Source of the DNA: Circinella minor
Taxonomy: Eukaryota; Mucoromycota; Mucoromycetes; Mucorales; Lichtheimiaceae
NCBI GenBank assembly: GCA_016758965.1
Contig: JAEPRB010000168.1
Span: 1 to 64,000, forward strand
Direction: 5' to 3'
DNA: 64,000 bases
Positions within the stretch are counted from its first letter, which is position 1. Every line of letters begins with the position of its first letter. Below are positions 13,896-27,385 of this stretch, one piece after another. Made by a program: the position numbers and the translations under genes. The notes under the pieces were generated by a model. The model was not told where the DNA came from. It searched no databases and saw only the letters and a program-made list of their open reading frames with translations.

Positions 13896-16800
13896 AGTTA
13901 GCACCATACTATTTAATGATAAGTATAAGATTGGTTATTGGTGAGATGGAATTAAAAGAAGAGAGAGATATAAGTCAATTATTATGCAAGATAATGGCAT
14001 GTAAAATAAAAAAAAAGACCCCATCCAAGTATGGAAAGATTTCCACATTTAGATGTCGGCAAATAAAATATGAGGATACAGATAAAAGTTTTAAAATCAT
14101 ATTTTTAAACTACCTGGCAACGCGAAGCAAAGTATTGTGCTTTTAAACTAAACAACAGCAACGACGAGCTTGCAGTTCTCATATTGGCTTAGAAATGATT
14201 AGAACCGCTATGTATCCGGTAAATCGAATATATCTTATTAAATATACTTAGTAGTCTCTTATTCATGACCGAATGATAGAAACGGAATACATATTGGACC
14301 ATTTTGATTAATAATAAAAGTGTGGTTAAAGGGAGTAGTAATAAAGTAAATTGCAAAAAAAAAAAAAAAAACAAGTCAACGCACGTATGTTACTATAGTA
14401 CGTCTAAAAGAGGAAATAGACACATAAAAAATGAGAAAAAATTAACTTTTTTCAAATTCAAATATGGAAATATTTCCATATTTGGGAGGGGATTATTTTT
14501 TTAATTTTTCAGGTTTGTGAGCAGCTAAAATATGTTATACATCATCCTTTTACTTATATTGTATCGCGCTTGTGTATTGTCCTGTTTACCATGATTAACA
14601 TTTACAAAAGCGCGTTCTGTTGTGCATTCGAATAATTTTTTATTTTATTCTATAAAAAAGTAATAATAATAAACAATAGTGTCCATATACATATTCATAC
14701 ATGTAACAGAAGTTCCCTTTTTTTCTGTTTTCTTCTTTTTCACAGTACTCCATGCAATTTACTAATTCAAACTTATGCTTTTAACTTGTATTATCGCTGA
14801 CTGTCGGTGTTCGTTAAAATTGATTAGTTAATTAGATTTTTATCGACATTGATAAAAAGTTGAGCGATCGTTGACATTCGATTGGTTAAAAACAATCTTT
14901 CGTTTTCTCATTTTTTTAGTTGTTTTCCAAAGGATAAAATTGGTTGACCCAATCTGTTCAAAAAGTAAAAACTTATATAGAGTGTTCCAAATATTTAATT
15001 ATATGCTGAGAGTATGAAAAAGAGCTAGCTGTGTAATATACATATACAAGATAGCTAAAATTATGGGATATGCTTTATACGTATAGGTACACTTAATTAT
15101 CCAATCTTCATAAACAAACAGAAATTTAAAGCTTTTTATTTCATCGATCGTCACTTATAGAATATAACGTAATATATATATATTACTGTTAATGATAAGC
15201 AACCACTAAACATTTCCAATTATAAACAATCTAAATTTAACGAGAGAATCGCTATACTATCTACCTTATCCCTGATGAGTCAAGTCTTTAAAAAAAAGTT
15301 AACTTCATAGTCTCTTCTTATCGGACACACAGTTTGTGAATCTTCTTTCCAGGGCCAGATCTACAGCCTGGTTCATAGCTATTTTTCAAAAATGGTATGA
15401 TTATGCAACTTTTTAAATAAACATTCTGATATTTATACTATCAATTTTTTATTTCTGGATATACGAAAACATAATCTTGACGATCATTATGTAAAGTTTT
15501 CCACTAACAGACCACTGCATAATATACATTTATATATATATACGTATACCACCATCTAATATCATTCTCATGCCTGGTTATCTAAAATTGATTTTGTTGT
15601 GATGCTTTCTAAATTTTAATAGTGGATTGAATCCATATTGCACTAATTGTATATTTAACAGTTGTGTCAAATCTGTTAAAGATCATTTCGTGAGCTATCA
15701 TCATTTTTTTTAAATGTCCCTTCCCTCAAATACAATGATACCAAATTATTGCTCAATCAAGTATCTATATGATAGTATAATACGTAAGACTGAGATAAAT
15801 TTCAATCTAAACTTTCGTCATGTTGCGAAATATAGCTGTTATTAAGCTATGATATTCTTGCTGCTTTCGTGTAATTAAGATCAGTTTCAGAGGGGTGTTT
15901 TAATACTATGATACAGTAAATTGTTCTACTTCTTATTGTTGATGGTGTAAATATATAATAATATATAGCAAACCGTTGATATTAACACAATGGCAAAGTT
16001 GTCATAGTTCAATACATTTATGGAACTATCTATACATTTCTTTTAGTGTTCCATTATGTATTTGGGCATTTTCATTGTATTCATCTTTCATATATTTACC
16101 GCACTAAAAAAGTATCCATTGATCAGTCTTTGGTCCCATTTGGGAACTTGATATTATAGACATAATCGAGTATCTCTTCTTTGTTGTGATAGTGTGACAG
16201 AGCGACCAATGTTTGTTGCCAATATACTGAAAGATATATCACTAGATGAATGGTTACTGTTTCGAACAACTTGGGTCAAACATGCCACTTGCAACCATTT
16301 TTTCTTGGAAATATCGATGGGGACTTGGAAAAATTCCCAAGACACTATTAGCTATTATAAACTACAACAAATCAAACTCGTTGCTACACAGAGCGATATC
16401 TTTTATAGAAATAAAATAAAAATAAATAAATAAAAGCAATATTACTATTACTACTAATTTCACCCACAAAAAAACTGGAAGTTCTCGGTTTTTGTTTTTT
16501 TTTATATACCCGCGTTCGTTGTTTGGGTAATCCTGTTTTCTACGGTAAGCAACGGCTAAATATTTTTCTGAAACATGCTATATGCGGAGTAGGGTACTAA
16601 TATTTGGCGAATTTTTCAAATATCAAAATCAAAAAAACCGAAAAGTAAGATGTCTTACTGTATCTTACATACTTGTATACAACTATTATTAATTTGTTAT
16701 CTACATGTATAAAACAAGAAGAATAAAGTACATATAACTAAGGTGATGGGAACATATATACTATTTGAGTCACTGTAACCAAAGTCCCTTGGAAAAAATG

Positions 16801-17029
16801 AGTCAGAAAAAAAAACTTTACGATCTCCTCAAAAATTGAGGCAGATTTTTCTCTCTATCACCCCCCCATGCCAGTTGGGAGATTTACTCCGATAAACTTT
16901 ATACCAAAAAAAAAAAAAAAAGTTCATTACAACTTCACATACAGAAAAAAAAATAAAATAAAATCAGAAATATTTTAATTATCCACTTCTTCTTCTTTTC
17001 TTTTTTTTCTTCACTTTATTTTTTCAAAT
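13896..17029. other. Gene-free intergenic region of 3.1 kb
   Basis: AT-rich DNA with no protein family recognised on either strand. It holds the inverted-repeat element described separately near its left end. Its last 200 bases are T/C- and A-rich and form the promoter and leader of the ornithine carbamoyltransferase gene. The frame at 16194-16433 is open but resembles nothing I know. Confidence 0.55.
14019..14491. mobile_element. Candidate MITE-like inverted-repeat element
   Basis: Imperfect terminal inverted repeats of about 30 bp bound a 473 bp segment. The left end begins CCCCATCCAAGTATGGAAAG and the right end, on the other strand, begins CCCCTCCCAAATATGGAAAT; both then continue into ATTTCCA.ATTT. 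The right repeat contains a perfect 24-bp palindrome at 14460-14483. There is no coding potential inside. Flanks are A/T homopolymers, so a target duplication cannot be judged; a TA dinucleotide duplication (Tc1/mariner-like) is possible but not shown. Confidence 0.5.
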
Positions 17030-18320
17030 ATGTCTTGTTCTACACAAAAGCCTAAGCCTCCTCACTTTATTACTACAGCTGACTACACTGCCGAACAGTT
17101 GCTCGATCTTGTAAATCGCGCCATTCAGTTCAAGGTCGAGTCAAAGTATAACCACCCACAGCCTCGTACCGAACGACCTTTGGCTGGCAAAACTATGGCA
17201 TTGCTTTTCTCCAAGCGTTCTACACGTACTCGTGTCGCTACTGAAACTGCTACTGCTTACCTTGGTAATATACCATTTTTTTTCTTTTTGCATTATCAAT
17301 GCGTTTATGTGTCTTTATCTGGATTGATTTTTTTTCTCAATTTTTTTTACAAATATATGCATGACTCATAAAATATGTGTTTTATGTATATATAGGTGGT
17401 CATGCCATGTTTTTGGGTGGTCAAGATATTCAATTGGGTGTTAACGAATCATTATTGGATACTTCGCGTGTTGTTAGCTCAATGGTTGATGGTATTATGG
17501 CCCGTGTTGGTGGTCACGAAGAAATTGAGGTAGAGTGTTTTAGATTTTGTTGTGTGATGTGATGTGGATATAAAAGGCAAAAATTGATAGATGACAGTGT
17601 TTGTAGTGCAATTTGTGTGAATGAGAAATTGATCTTCTGATATATTTTTTTTTTTGATAGACTCTTGCCAAAGAAAGCGCAGTCCCAGTAATTAATGCAC
17701 TTTCCGACAAGTACCATCCTACTCAAATTTTGGCTGATTTAATGACCATTCACGAATTTATCCATCACCGTAACAACAATGTCACTGGCCAATATACAGC
17801 ACATACGCAACATCCCCGTGAAACATTAAAGGGACTTAAGGTCGCATGGGTCGGTGATGCTAACAACATTTTACAAGAAATTCTTGTTGCTTTCCCCAAG
17901 GTTGGTATCAGTGTTGCAGCTGCTGCTCCCGCAGGTTATACTTGTGATGAAGATGTCGTTGCTATCGCTCAAGCTGATGCCGCCAAGACTGGTGCTACTG
18001 TCTTATTCACTACTAAACCAGAAGAAGCCGTTAAGGATGCTGATATTATTGTCACTGATACTTGGATTTCTATGGGTCAAGAAGAAGAAAAGGCCAAACG
18101 TTTGGCAGAATTTGCTGGTTACCAAGTAACCATGGATTTGGCTAAGCGTGGTGGCGCTAAGCCTAACTGGGTGTTTATGCACTGTTTACCTCGCAAACCT
18201 GAAGAAGTGGATGATGAAGTATTTTATTCTGAGCGTTCTCTTGTTTTCCCTGAAGCAGAGAACCGAAAATGGACTATCTTGTCCGTAATTGATGCCTTGT
18301 TAGTTCGAGGTGGTATTTAA
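17030..18320 (+). CDS. Ornithine carbamoyltransferase
   Basis: Three exons (17030-17264, 17396-17529, 17661-18320) encode 342 residues. The enzyme joins ornithine and carbamoyl phosphate to make citrulline in arginine biosynthesis. The carbamoyl-phosphate site SKRSTRTR (from about residue 60), the HEEIE segment, the DTWISMGQ ornithine-side loop and the catalytic HCLPRK (about residue 296) are all present, so the enzyme looks active. The start lies in a clean context after a T/C-rich leader. Only about 13 residues ([13 protein letters not shown]) precede the conserved core, and they do not look like a mitochondrial presequence; a cytosolic location, as in budding yeast, is plausible. Length fits the family. 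The orthologue is ARG3 in yeast and argF/OTC elsewhere. Confidence 0.95.
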
Positions 18321-19685
18321 ACAATACTATTATTAAATAGTAAATAATAATAAGAGTAAAAAAATAAATAAAAATAGAATATAAATATACATACATACAC
18401 ACCCATACGCGCAAACATATATTCGATCCTGTGTAAATATTTTCATCTATAAAAAAAATTAAATAAAATTTTTTATCCTTCATCATTATTCTTAATGAGG
18501 TTGTTCACAAATTTCGTACTAGACATTTTTTTTAAAGAGCGCAATAATGATGGATCAATCTTCTCCGCGCTAAGTTTGACATCATTCTGGATTCATTCTA
18601 TCTTTTTGTAATAATAAAATACATAATGTGCCTTTCCACGAAAATTTTTAAATTGTGCAAAAAATTAAATGTAGTCAACTGTGATTTGTATCGTGGCTTG
18701 GATGGTATGGGTCATCAACTGTGATGCTACTATATTGATGGCCACGATAACAAAAATTAATGTTTATCGTGTTGAGGCAGTCTTTGTTGTTAGTGTTATT
18801 TCAAACACTATTGAAAAAAAGTAATTATTATGGTGACATCCTACTTATAACACTCAAAAAAGAATTATCATGACTTTGATTTTTTATATCTTAAAAAAGC
18901 ACACTGGACCAAAATACTTTGTCTTTGTGGATTCGTTTACAAAGAATTTTATGACAAACCAAAGATATATCATTTATACTATCTTTGATTAAATCATTAA
19001 AAATACAACATACATTCAAACTTGATTTTCTACCTTTTTTTTTCTTGCAAAAAAATATCGTAGTTGGCTCAAAATACTGGTTTTCATAAAAGTAGGTTCC
19101 TTTTATACATGTATATATATACATATATTTATTCCTGGTACTTGACAACGTTTAAAATTCATGCTGGATATTACAGAAAGCTTCAGAAACTCAGAAAAGT
19201 ATGTCAACTGTATGGATATTATTATATGGCTCTAATAAATAGTAAAAATTGAAGAATATGGAAGCCGACATTATAGTTAGCGAATAAATAATACTGGAAC
19301 GAAAAGCTGATTAACAGAGATGTATCCAACTTATAGTAATAGATTGAAATTAATTATCTCCATGCGACCTATTTACTAGTAAGTCTATTTAGAATGATAT
19401 TAGAATAATAATATGAAGAAAGCCTTCAACTATCGATATATTTTTTCCCGTTTATTATTAAACAAAGTATATTGAACTGTATTATACATGTCAGAATATA
19501 TACTACTGATTTTATCCAATAGATCTTCTCATACGCAAACACAAATACAAACATTTGTATAAGAAATCGCCTGATTTTTTTTTTTTTTTTTTTTTTTTTT
19601 GCGCCGTTAAATTCAATTCTATACAAACGCCGTTTTTCTTCTTTTCTCTTCACTAGTTTCTAACCTTCTTCTTCTTGGAAAAGAA
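18321..19685. other. Intergenic region of 1.4 kb, upstream of the JmjC gene
   Basis: No gene recognised. AT-rich, with AT/CA microsatellite bits after the carbamoyltransferase stop. It ends with a 26-base poly-T tract (19575-19600) and a C/T-rich leader before the JmjC start codon. A string TCAACTGTGAT recurs twice near 18676 and 18714. Confidence 0.5.
19575..19600. repeat. Poly-T homopolymer, 26 bases
   Basis: An uninterrupted run of 26 T lies about 85 bp upstream of the JmjC start codon. Long poly(dA:dT) tracts exclude nucleosomes and often mark fungal promoters; assembly or sequencing length error is also possible. Confidence 0.8.
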
Positions 19686-21675
19686 ATGACAACATCGCCC
19701 AAACCTACAAAGCCTAAACTAATCCCAAAACGCCAAATAAAACCAGACATAGTACGTAAAAATTTACACAAGTCAATCAAATCCTTCACACTTCAACGTA
19801 CTGGTTGTTGGAATCCAACTAGTAAAATTAAAATTGATCGATGTAAACCATGTATCGCCAAAAAGAACGAAGGTTGCCGATTCATTAACATTCGCGCTTT
19901 CCCTACAAGTGCTTTCGAGAGTGCTACTTCCACAACTGAGTACAGAGAGAATGATATTGTTTTGGAAGACGATCCTTATTTTATGGACTATGATGGACCT
20001 GATCCTATTTCTAAATATAAAAAATTAACAACTATGACAATAACCAAGACCAACTATCGAAATATTGTACTTCAAAAATTCTGTAAAGCATTCACCAAAA
20101 TGCTTCAGGAAGACAGTCAACGAGTTATTGAGCATGGTACATTAATTCGACGTCGTGCACCATTGGATAATGTTCGTCACGTATGCGATATGTGCCTAAC
20201 CAGTATATTTAACTTACATTATATGTGTTCTGTATGCGCATTGGATTTGTGTGTCGATTGTTATGACAAGAATTGGGAAGAGAAACAGAATAGCAGATTA
20301 GCACATTGTACATATCGACGTAAACATACCAAGGAACATATGGTTCCTGTCATAAAATATAAAACTGCAACACTTGAGCAGTTCAAAGAACAAAGCTCTA
20401 AAATGGATGAAGACAGCAAAAAAGACAACACACTTTATAGTAACATGACAAGCACTGACACTCACTTGAATGAGTCAGTATCAACAAAAACAACGAAAGA
20501 CGAAAATATTGTGGCCAATGATGAGGCATTTATGTCAGACGAGAATGATTTTTTGATTGTTGATGCAGATGCTTTAACATTGGATAGTTTCCGTACATGT
20601 TGGGGAATGGGAAAACCTATAATGGTTAAAAACGTTATGGATAAAGACAGTCAAGAATTATGGTCACCTGAATCCTTTATTAACAAGTATAGCGTTGAAG
20701 AAAAAGAAGATGGGAGCAAAAAAAGGAAGATTAAAGTTAAAACGATGACTGAAGTTATTAATTGCGAAAACGGTTTTGTTCACGAAACAAGTGTAGAAAA
20801 TTTCTTTAAAGAATATATCAATCCAACACTACGAAAAGGATACAAGAAGGGTGAACCAGTAGTACTGAAAATTAAAGTAAGTATTATATATATATATATT
20901 TATATTTTAATTACTTGCTAGTTTCATATTGTTTAATTAAATGATTTAAAAGGATACTAATTATATTATTATTATTATTATTCGATTCTTTTAGGACTGG
21001 CCACCAAAGCACGATTTTGGAGAACAATTCCCTGACTTATATACCGATTTTATGCGAATTCTACCTGTCAAAGAATATTGTACAGTAAATGGATATTTTA
21101 ATTTGTCAAACCGATTACCAATTGAATTATTACCACCTGATCTAGGTCCTAAAATGTTCATTGCATATGGATCTGACCAAGGGGAACAAAGTGTAGGCAC
21201 CACAAAATTACATTGTGATATGGCTGATGCTGTTAATGTTATGTGTCATGCAAACAAATCTGACGATTGTGCTGCTGCTATTTGGGATATTTTCCCTTAT
21301 GAATCAATGTCAACCATACGTTCATTTGTTAAAAAGATTGCTCTTGAACAAAACAAAAAGATCATTGACCCAATTCATGATCAATGGCTTTACTTGAATG
21401 ACACTTTACTTGAACGATTAGAAAAAGAGCATGGTGTTAAAAGTTGGCGATTATACCAAAATCCAGGTGATGCAGTGTTTATTCCTGCTGGTTGTGCACA
21501 TCAAGTTTCTAATTACCATAGTGCTATCAAGTGTGCTTATGACTTTGTTAGCCCAGAAAATGTCGAACGTTGTTTGGATATTACTCGTCAGTTTGGGTGT
21601 GTACGACGTGAAGATGCATTACAACTCAAGAATACATTATTGTTTGCATGGTCTAAACTCTATTCAAGTGACTAA
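19686..21675 (+). CDS. JmjC-domain histone lysine demethylase, KDM3/JHDM2-like
   Basis: Two exons (19686-20876, 20995-21675) encode 623 residues. The N-terminal half carries Cys clusters: C.PC...C near residues 56-66, and a ZZ/treble-clef-like block CDMC..(13)..CSVCALDLCVDCYDKNW near 170-200. The C-terminal half is a JmjC domain of the KDM3 type: iron ligands H and D in LHCDMADAVNVM (about residue 470) and the distal H in GCAHQV (about residue 564), followed by the KDM3-typical IKCAYDFVSPENV. All iron ligands are kept, so a 2-oxoglutarate-dependent demethylase is expected, probably acting on H3K9 as in KDM3. Nuclear function fits basic N-terminal stretches. A Ser/Thr/Asp-rich linker separates the two halves. 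Confidence 0.88.
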
Positions 21676-22529
21676 TGCATGATAGTAAAATAAACTTTTT
21701 TCTGGCTTCCCTCCTTTCTTGCATTATAATTTTTAGTACATATTTTCTCTTACTGCATTAACATAGCTATTATATCAATAGCACCTCTTCTTCCTTGTAT
21801 TCTTTTTCTCTTATATATATATATATATTTACGTTTTTATAACACCCGTCCTTGTATAAAAAATAAAAGTAAAATAATTATTTAAAATGATAATTGTAAA
21901 GTGTAGTTGTATAATAAATTTTTGTAGCGGGTAATCTTGATACGTATATGGTCATAATTAATAAATTTATAAGAAATCTGTCAAAAGAAACACTATGGAT
22001 AAGTAATGTCAACATGAGCCCTAGTATCCGTGTTTTGGGTTTCTAGCTACGTACATATTTGTAATTTGATCTTGTTGATTAAGTGACGACTACCCATCAG
22101 TTTTTGACCTATTGCTACGTACCAGAAAAGAACATTGTAATAAAAGTCTAATTTCAGGGCGATGAATATGAAATTAATCAAGGTCATACTTTATTTTATT
22201 TTATATAACTGAAAAGCTACTACCTGAAAGGAACAATCTTAATGTTTTTTCTATTGAAGAATATTTCTTCATGAAATCATAGTTAGTGAATGAATGTGTC
22301 TTTGCACCGAATAAAATAATTACTCAGCAAATTATATAATCTTCCATACCACATACCTTAGAAAGGAATAAAAAATAAATCGGATGCGCAATGCTTGGCG
22401 GCATGACGACATTTTCGTCAAGTGCGACCTAAAAGCGGGATTTTCTTTTTCGGTGCTTACAAGCGCGTAGTTTTTCTTTTTCTTTTTTAATCCATATATA
22501 CGCATACACATAATTTTATTACAAGCTAA
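21676..22529. other. Intergenic region, JmjC gene to UBA-USP gene
   Basis: 854 bp without a recognised gene. It holds 3' end signals of the JmjC gene and the promoter of the next gene. Confidence 0.5.
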
Positions 22530-25500
22530 ATGGCAACAGAAGAAAAAGAGCAAGCCATTACGACTTTACAAGATCTGGTACATTAAACGATCGTATTTCA
22601 GGAGAAATAACCTGCTTGACGTGTTTTATTTTGATATAGGGTATTAGTCGTAAGCAAGCAGTGAAAGCACTTGCAGTAAGTTTGAAAAGAAATAGATTGA
22701 GAAACAAAAGTTGATATATTACAACATAACATTATTATTGATGTAAAAAAAAAACTCAACATCATAAATGTTTTTTTTCTTTTCATCAATAGCGTTACGG
22801 TTACGACGTGGGTCGTGCAGCGGATTACGTTTTTTCGGGCAATGCAATCGATACGGATAGCGAGAATGAGAACGATACTCAAGTTAGCGATACCAATAAA
22901 AGAAATGACAATGAGAAAATCATTAATGGAAAACAAGTTTCCTCTTCTTCTTCTTCTTCATCATTATCATCGTTATCGGCAAAAGGAATGATAAAATTGG
23001 ATGATAACAATAATAATAATAATGATAATGATAATAACAATTATACAGAAGATGTTCCATTTTTTAAGGACACAGGACCGAAACATCTTATCAAGGATTT
23101 CGATCGTAAAGCTGAAAGTAGCACTACGGTATCTTATGACCCAGCAATGTGGAGTGTAGTGCCTGCTGTATGATAAAACATATATATTTGTTTATAAACA
23201 TTTTTATTCCCCTTTTTAATTATATTTTTTTTAAAGTCTTTAGAACAAACATTGAAGCTAGAAAACTAATATAAAATCTGAATATATATATAGAAGCCTG
23301 ATCTTAATACCAATGTAGCAACACCTTCATTAACTTGGTGGGTTGACCCAGAAGATCCTTCCGATCGCTTGGCAGCACTTGATGTGTAAGTTCTCTTTGA
23401 CCACATTTTTTTCCCAATGTTTTTATTTATATATTTTGGAGTTCATTATATTTACATTAATTTAATTGTTACCACAGGCCTATTGGATTACGGCCACCAC
23501 AATTCAATCATCCGTATCTACCAGTTATTCTTCAGTCCTTGTTTCATATTACATTGTTTCAATATCGAGTATTAGCGTATCGTCCTACTGCTGCAATATG
23601 GGGATCAACAAGTTGCTATTGGGAAGGTAGTGGCGAGTCTGTGCCTTCATTACAACGACCTATCTGTCATGATTCCAGTGAAAACAACGAGAATAATAAT
23701 ATAGATAATGATGTATCCAAGTCGTTAACCAATACCGTGAAAAGTGTTGCTGAATTACAAAAACTTTTTGCATTTCTTGGTTATTCGAAACGACAATATG
23801 TGAATATATCTCAGTTTGCCCGAAGTTTGGATACAAAGGATGGAAAGAATGGCAATTGGGATATGCAAGATATGTCCATCGATGGTGAGGATCTTCATTT
23901 TGTTTTACGTTTATAAAAATAAACTGATGAGTCTTTGAATGGATGAATACTTATATGAAGTCTTGATTATCTATACAATAGAGTTTATGGAAATTATTAT
24001 AAATATTTTGCTCGAAGCAGATAATCAACGAGATACCGAGGAAGCAGTCGAAAATTTTCATAGGTATACACTACATCAAGCTAGGGATTGATATAGTGAA
24101 TTATTAGTGGTAGCAAAAAAAAAAAAGTCTAAATATTAAATTCAACACACTAGCCTCTTTTCACTTCGCGCTCGAGTAGAATACGGTGGTGATGTGGATA
24201 ATGAAGAAATCTTTTATTTGACACTTAATTTTACGGAACAAACACTCAGTTTCCATGAATGTCTTGGACCACTTGTATACGAGAGCGGGGTATATGAAGA
24301 TGATGATGCTAGTGATAATCTCAGTTTCAGCAGCGATGAAGTATCACTTATTGGAGGAAGAGCTTTTAAGCTTACTACATTCGAACGTGTTCCTCCCATT
24401 CTTTTGGTCACCTTGGAAGACAAAACGTTAAATAAGACAAGAGCCGGTAGTAATACTTATGATAAGTATCGCGTTGACAAAACATTGTACATGGATCGTT
24501 ACCTATTTGAAAATCGAGAAAAGATTTTAGAAAGTCATAAACAAGCACAAGAATGGCGGGATGAAATCAAACATGCCAAAGAACGAATTGCTAAACTGAA
24601 AGATAACAATGTACTTATCTTTTGGAACGTGAATTGGGGGGGGGGGAGGGTAACATATACGTTTATCTAACTTTAATTTTTTCGTATATGTATCTATGCT
24701 TCTATTTTTTTTTAAAAAAATTACAGACATCTTTTGATCAAGGCAAAACGGTTACTATGGATAAGCGTGAGATTCTATCGAAAACGATCGATTACTTTGC
24801 CGAACGATCTACAGAAGAGACTATTCAATCTTTGCAGAGTGTATTGGGTCAAGTTCAGGATACTATTACTGCTCGGTTAGAAGGTAAAACTCTACATAAT
24901 TTTCAATGTGTTGTCTATAAATAGTAGTATTATCCCTTTGAAAAAAGGAAATGGTCGTATGGTTGCTCTCTTTTTTTACACCTGCATAAATATTTATATA
25001 TAGAGATGGAAGGCCTTGTGAAACAACGCTCTAATGATCTTCAAAACTTGTTTGATGGACCTGAGTATCACAAAATACCATATGATATTCGTGCAATCTT
25101 ACACCATGATGGAATGAATGGTCCTGGTCATTATTGGGGTTATATCTGGGTGGAACCTGGGGAAGAGAATTTACTACAGGACATTCCAAATGATATGGAA
25201 GGATGGTTTCGATTCTGTGATGCCAATGTTCGACCGTCAAACGAGGAAGAAATATTCAATGAATCACTCAATCCATTTGCAGTAATTTATGTGGATAGGA
25301 ATGCAGCTTCTTATTCCAAAGCTGATTTATCAAATGTGATACCAGATAGTCTTCGAGTGAGTAACAAAAAAATGACAATAATACCAGATTGAAGTACGGA
25401 AAGGCCGAGTCAGTTAACCTACGAACTAAATTAAAAAAAAAAACTTACATTTCAGGTTTATGTGGATAAAGATAATGAAGAATTTGAAGAAGAGATCCAA

Positions 25501-26924
25501 GCATACAATCGTAGAGATCATATCATTGAAGAAAGGGCCAATTCACCCGGATTAACTGATCCAGGAGATGGGGATTCAGTATCTACTGGTGATGCTGGCT
25601 CAACGGGCACTGCAGTAGGTGGTCATATAATGACTTTAATGGATGAAAGTCAAGAGAGTGAACAAAATCCACCTGCAGAACCCCCAGCAGATTCTGCATC
25701 CCAGGAACAGTCTATCAGCGAGTCAGAAAGAATGGATTCTAGTTTTAGTTTTGAAGAACGACAGCAACAAATTGAAAAAAATAAAACTTTTGCTGTCACA
25801 AATGAGTATATATTACAAGAAAATCTGAACGAGTATATCAACATGCTTTTATTTACAATGGAACAATGTAGCGGAGATGACTATCGATTATTAAAAAAGT
25901 ATGTATAAACTGGTTGAATAGGAAACATAAAACCATGTATTTTTTAAGAGTTAATTGACATTGTAATTCTTTCTAGCTTCGAAGCATTCTTGGCAAAACT
26001 TCGCAATAGTACTGCATTGGAATACTGTATATATACATATACTGATAACCGAGAGGGTGAAGTAAGTTTTCTTTTTGCCCTTTATCTTTTAAGGGGAAAA
26101 GAGAAGCCAATTATTTGTTTGTTTCGGTCTTTCTGATATCAAGACGATTTTTTGAACTTAGGCACCTATTTTCCGAGAAGAAGAATCCCGAAAAGATAAT
26201 CAACTTGGTGCACTTTGGTTTGAGTTTGACAAGTTTACCAACATAGGATCTATTGTCACAAGAGCATTGGTAGAATTTGATAAAGAACGATATCAAGAAG
26301 CTACAGTTCTTTTTATTCAGGCCCAACAAGAGGAAGCTAAATGGAAAGCACATTTACTCATGGAGACTGACATGCTGGAACGTCTATCGAATATTGAAGA
26401 TCTTGGATTTACAGGAGTAATTCAGCGCTTTGGCAAGCAATGTATTAAAGTAAATATTTTGTGTTTTTATCTTAATTTTTATGGTATTTAATTTTGATTA
26501 CTTCATTCTCTAATAATATTACTCTTTCAAATTATATTAGGTGTTGAATGAACGAGCTCAAACAAAAGCAGCGGATCCAGCTTACAGAACTCGAGGTTTA
26601 AAAGATGCAATTCAAGTGGCACGTTATGCACAGACAATTATTGGTCCGGAAAAGCTTGCAAGTGATCCCACTTTTGGTGAAATGCGTGAAGAGTGGCTCA
26701 GATACAGTGAATTACAAGGTGCCAATTTAAAAGGTTCACAAGCTGACCTACTTAATGAGTTAATTATGGCTTATCTTGAAACAGAAAGCGCAATGACTAA
26801 TGAACCACATGGAAGTAATTTAACTGCAAGTCCTATCTTTATTCAAGATGACCTTGAGTTAGTGTGGGAAAAATATCAACGAGCATTGCAAAATGCCACT
26901 ATACGATTCAATGATAATTTTTAA
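22530..26924 (+). CDS. UBA-domain ubiquitin-specific-protease homologue, predicted inactive (USP25/28-like)
   Basis: Thirteen exons give 1068 residues: 22530-22577, 22640-22675, 22793-23167, 23294-23385, 23478-23884, 23982-24063, 24154-24610, 24727-24883, 25004-25356, 25456-25898, 25977-26061, 26162-26449 and 26541-26924. A UBA-like domain opens the protein (GISRKQAVKALARYGYDVGR). A USP-type domain starts near residue 184. At the place where active USPs have GLKNVGNTCWF, this protein reads PIGLRPPQFNHPYLPVILQSLF: the flanking GL and QSLF are kept, but the Cys box is gone. The His side is intact (GPGHYWGYI near residue 590), and a USP25/28-like C-terminal region follows. I infer a ubiquitin-binding pseudo-deubiquitinase of a kind that other fungi also seem to have. 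No alternative splice restores the Cys box. Confidence 0.75.
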
Positions 26925-27385
26925 AGCTATCATACTAGTATAGAAAAACAAACATTACCAATAAAGTTATAATTAGGCTGTAATGATGTGTGTCACATCA
27001 TGTCTCTTTCTTTTGTAACAGTAATATCAACTTTTTACATCTTTATGATAATAATAATGATGATGGTGAGAATTTAATATACGTATTATATGTATTCAGG
27101 TGCAGGATTTCAATCGCCATGGTATAAACATAATGTACTACATAGTCAATTTTTCTATTATTAATGCATGATCCATTATTTCGGGCGTTACATAGCTGTC
27201 GCCAGCAAAAAAAAAAAAGAGGGAGAGAGATCAGATTGAAACGGAAAATTTTACATAATTCCAATGATGACCTGATCTTCCTGAATAATTAATAAATGTA
27301 ACTCATATAAATATAAACTGCTTTGCAAAATAAAAAAAACGACGCGGAAACTTTATTCTCTCAAAACTTTATTGATTATAAAAAC
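26925..27385. other. Intergenic region upstream of the chitin deacetylase-like gene
   Basis: 461 bp, AT-rich, no gene recognised. Serves as promoter of the next gene. Confidence 0.5.

Noticed and set aside
16194..16433. Open frame of 79 codons starting MTERPMFVANILKD
   Set aside because: Looks slightly protein-like, but I recognise no family and see no extending exons. An overlapping frame exists on the other strand. Could be a transposon remnant; not supportable.
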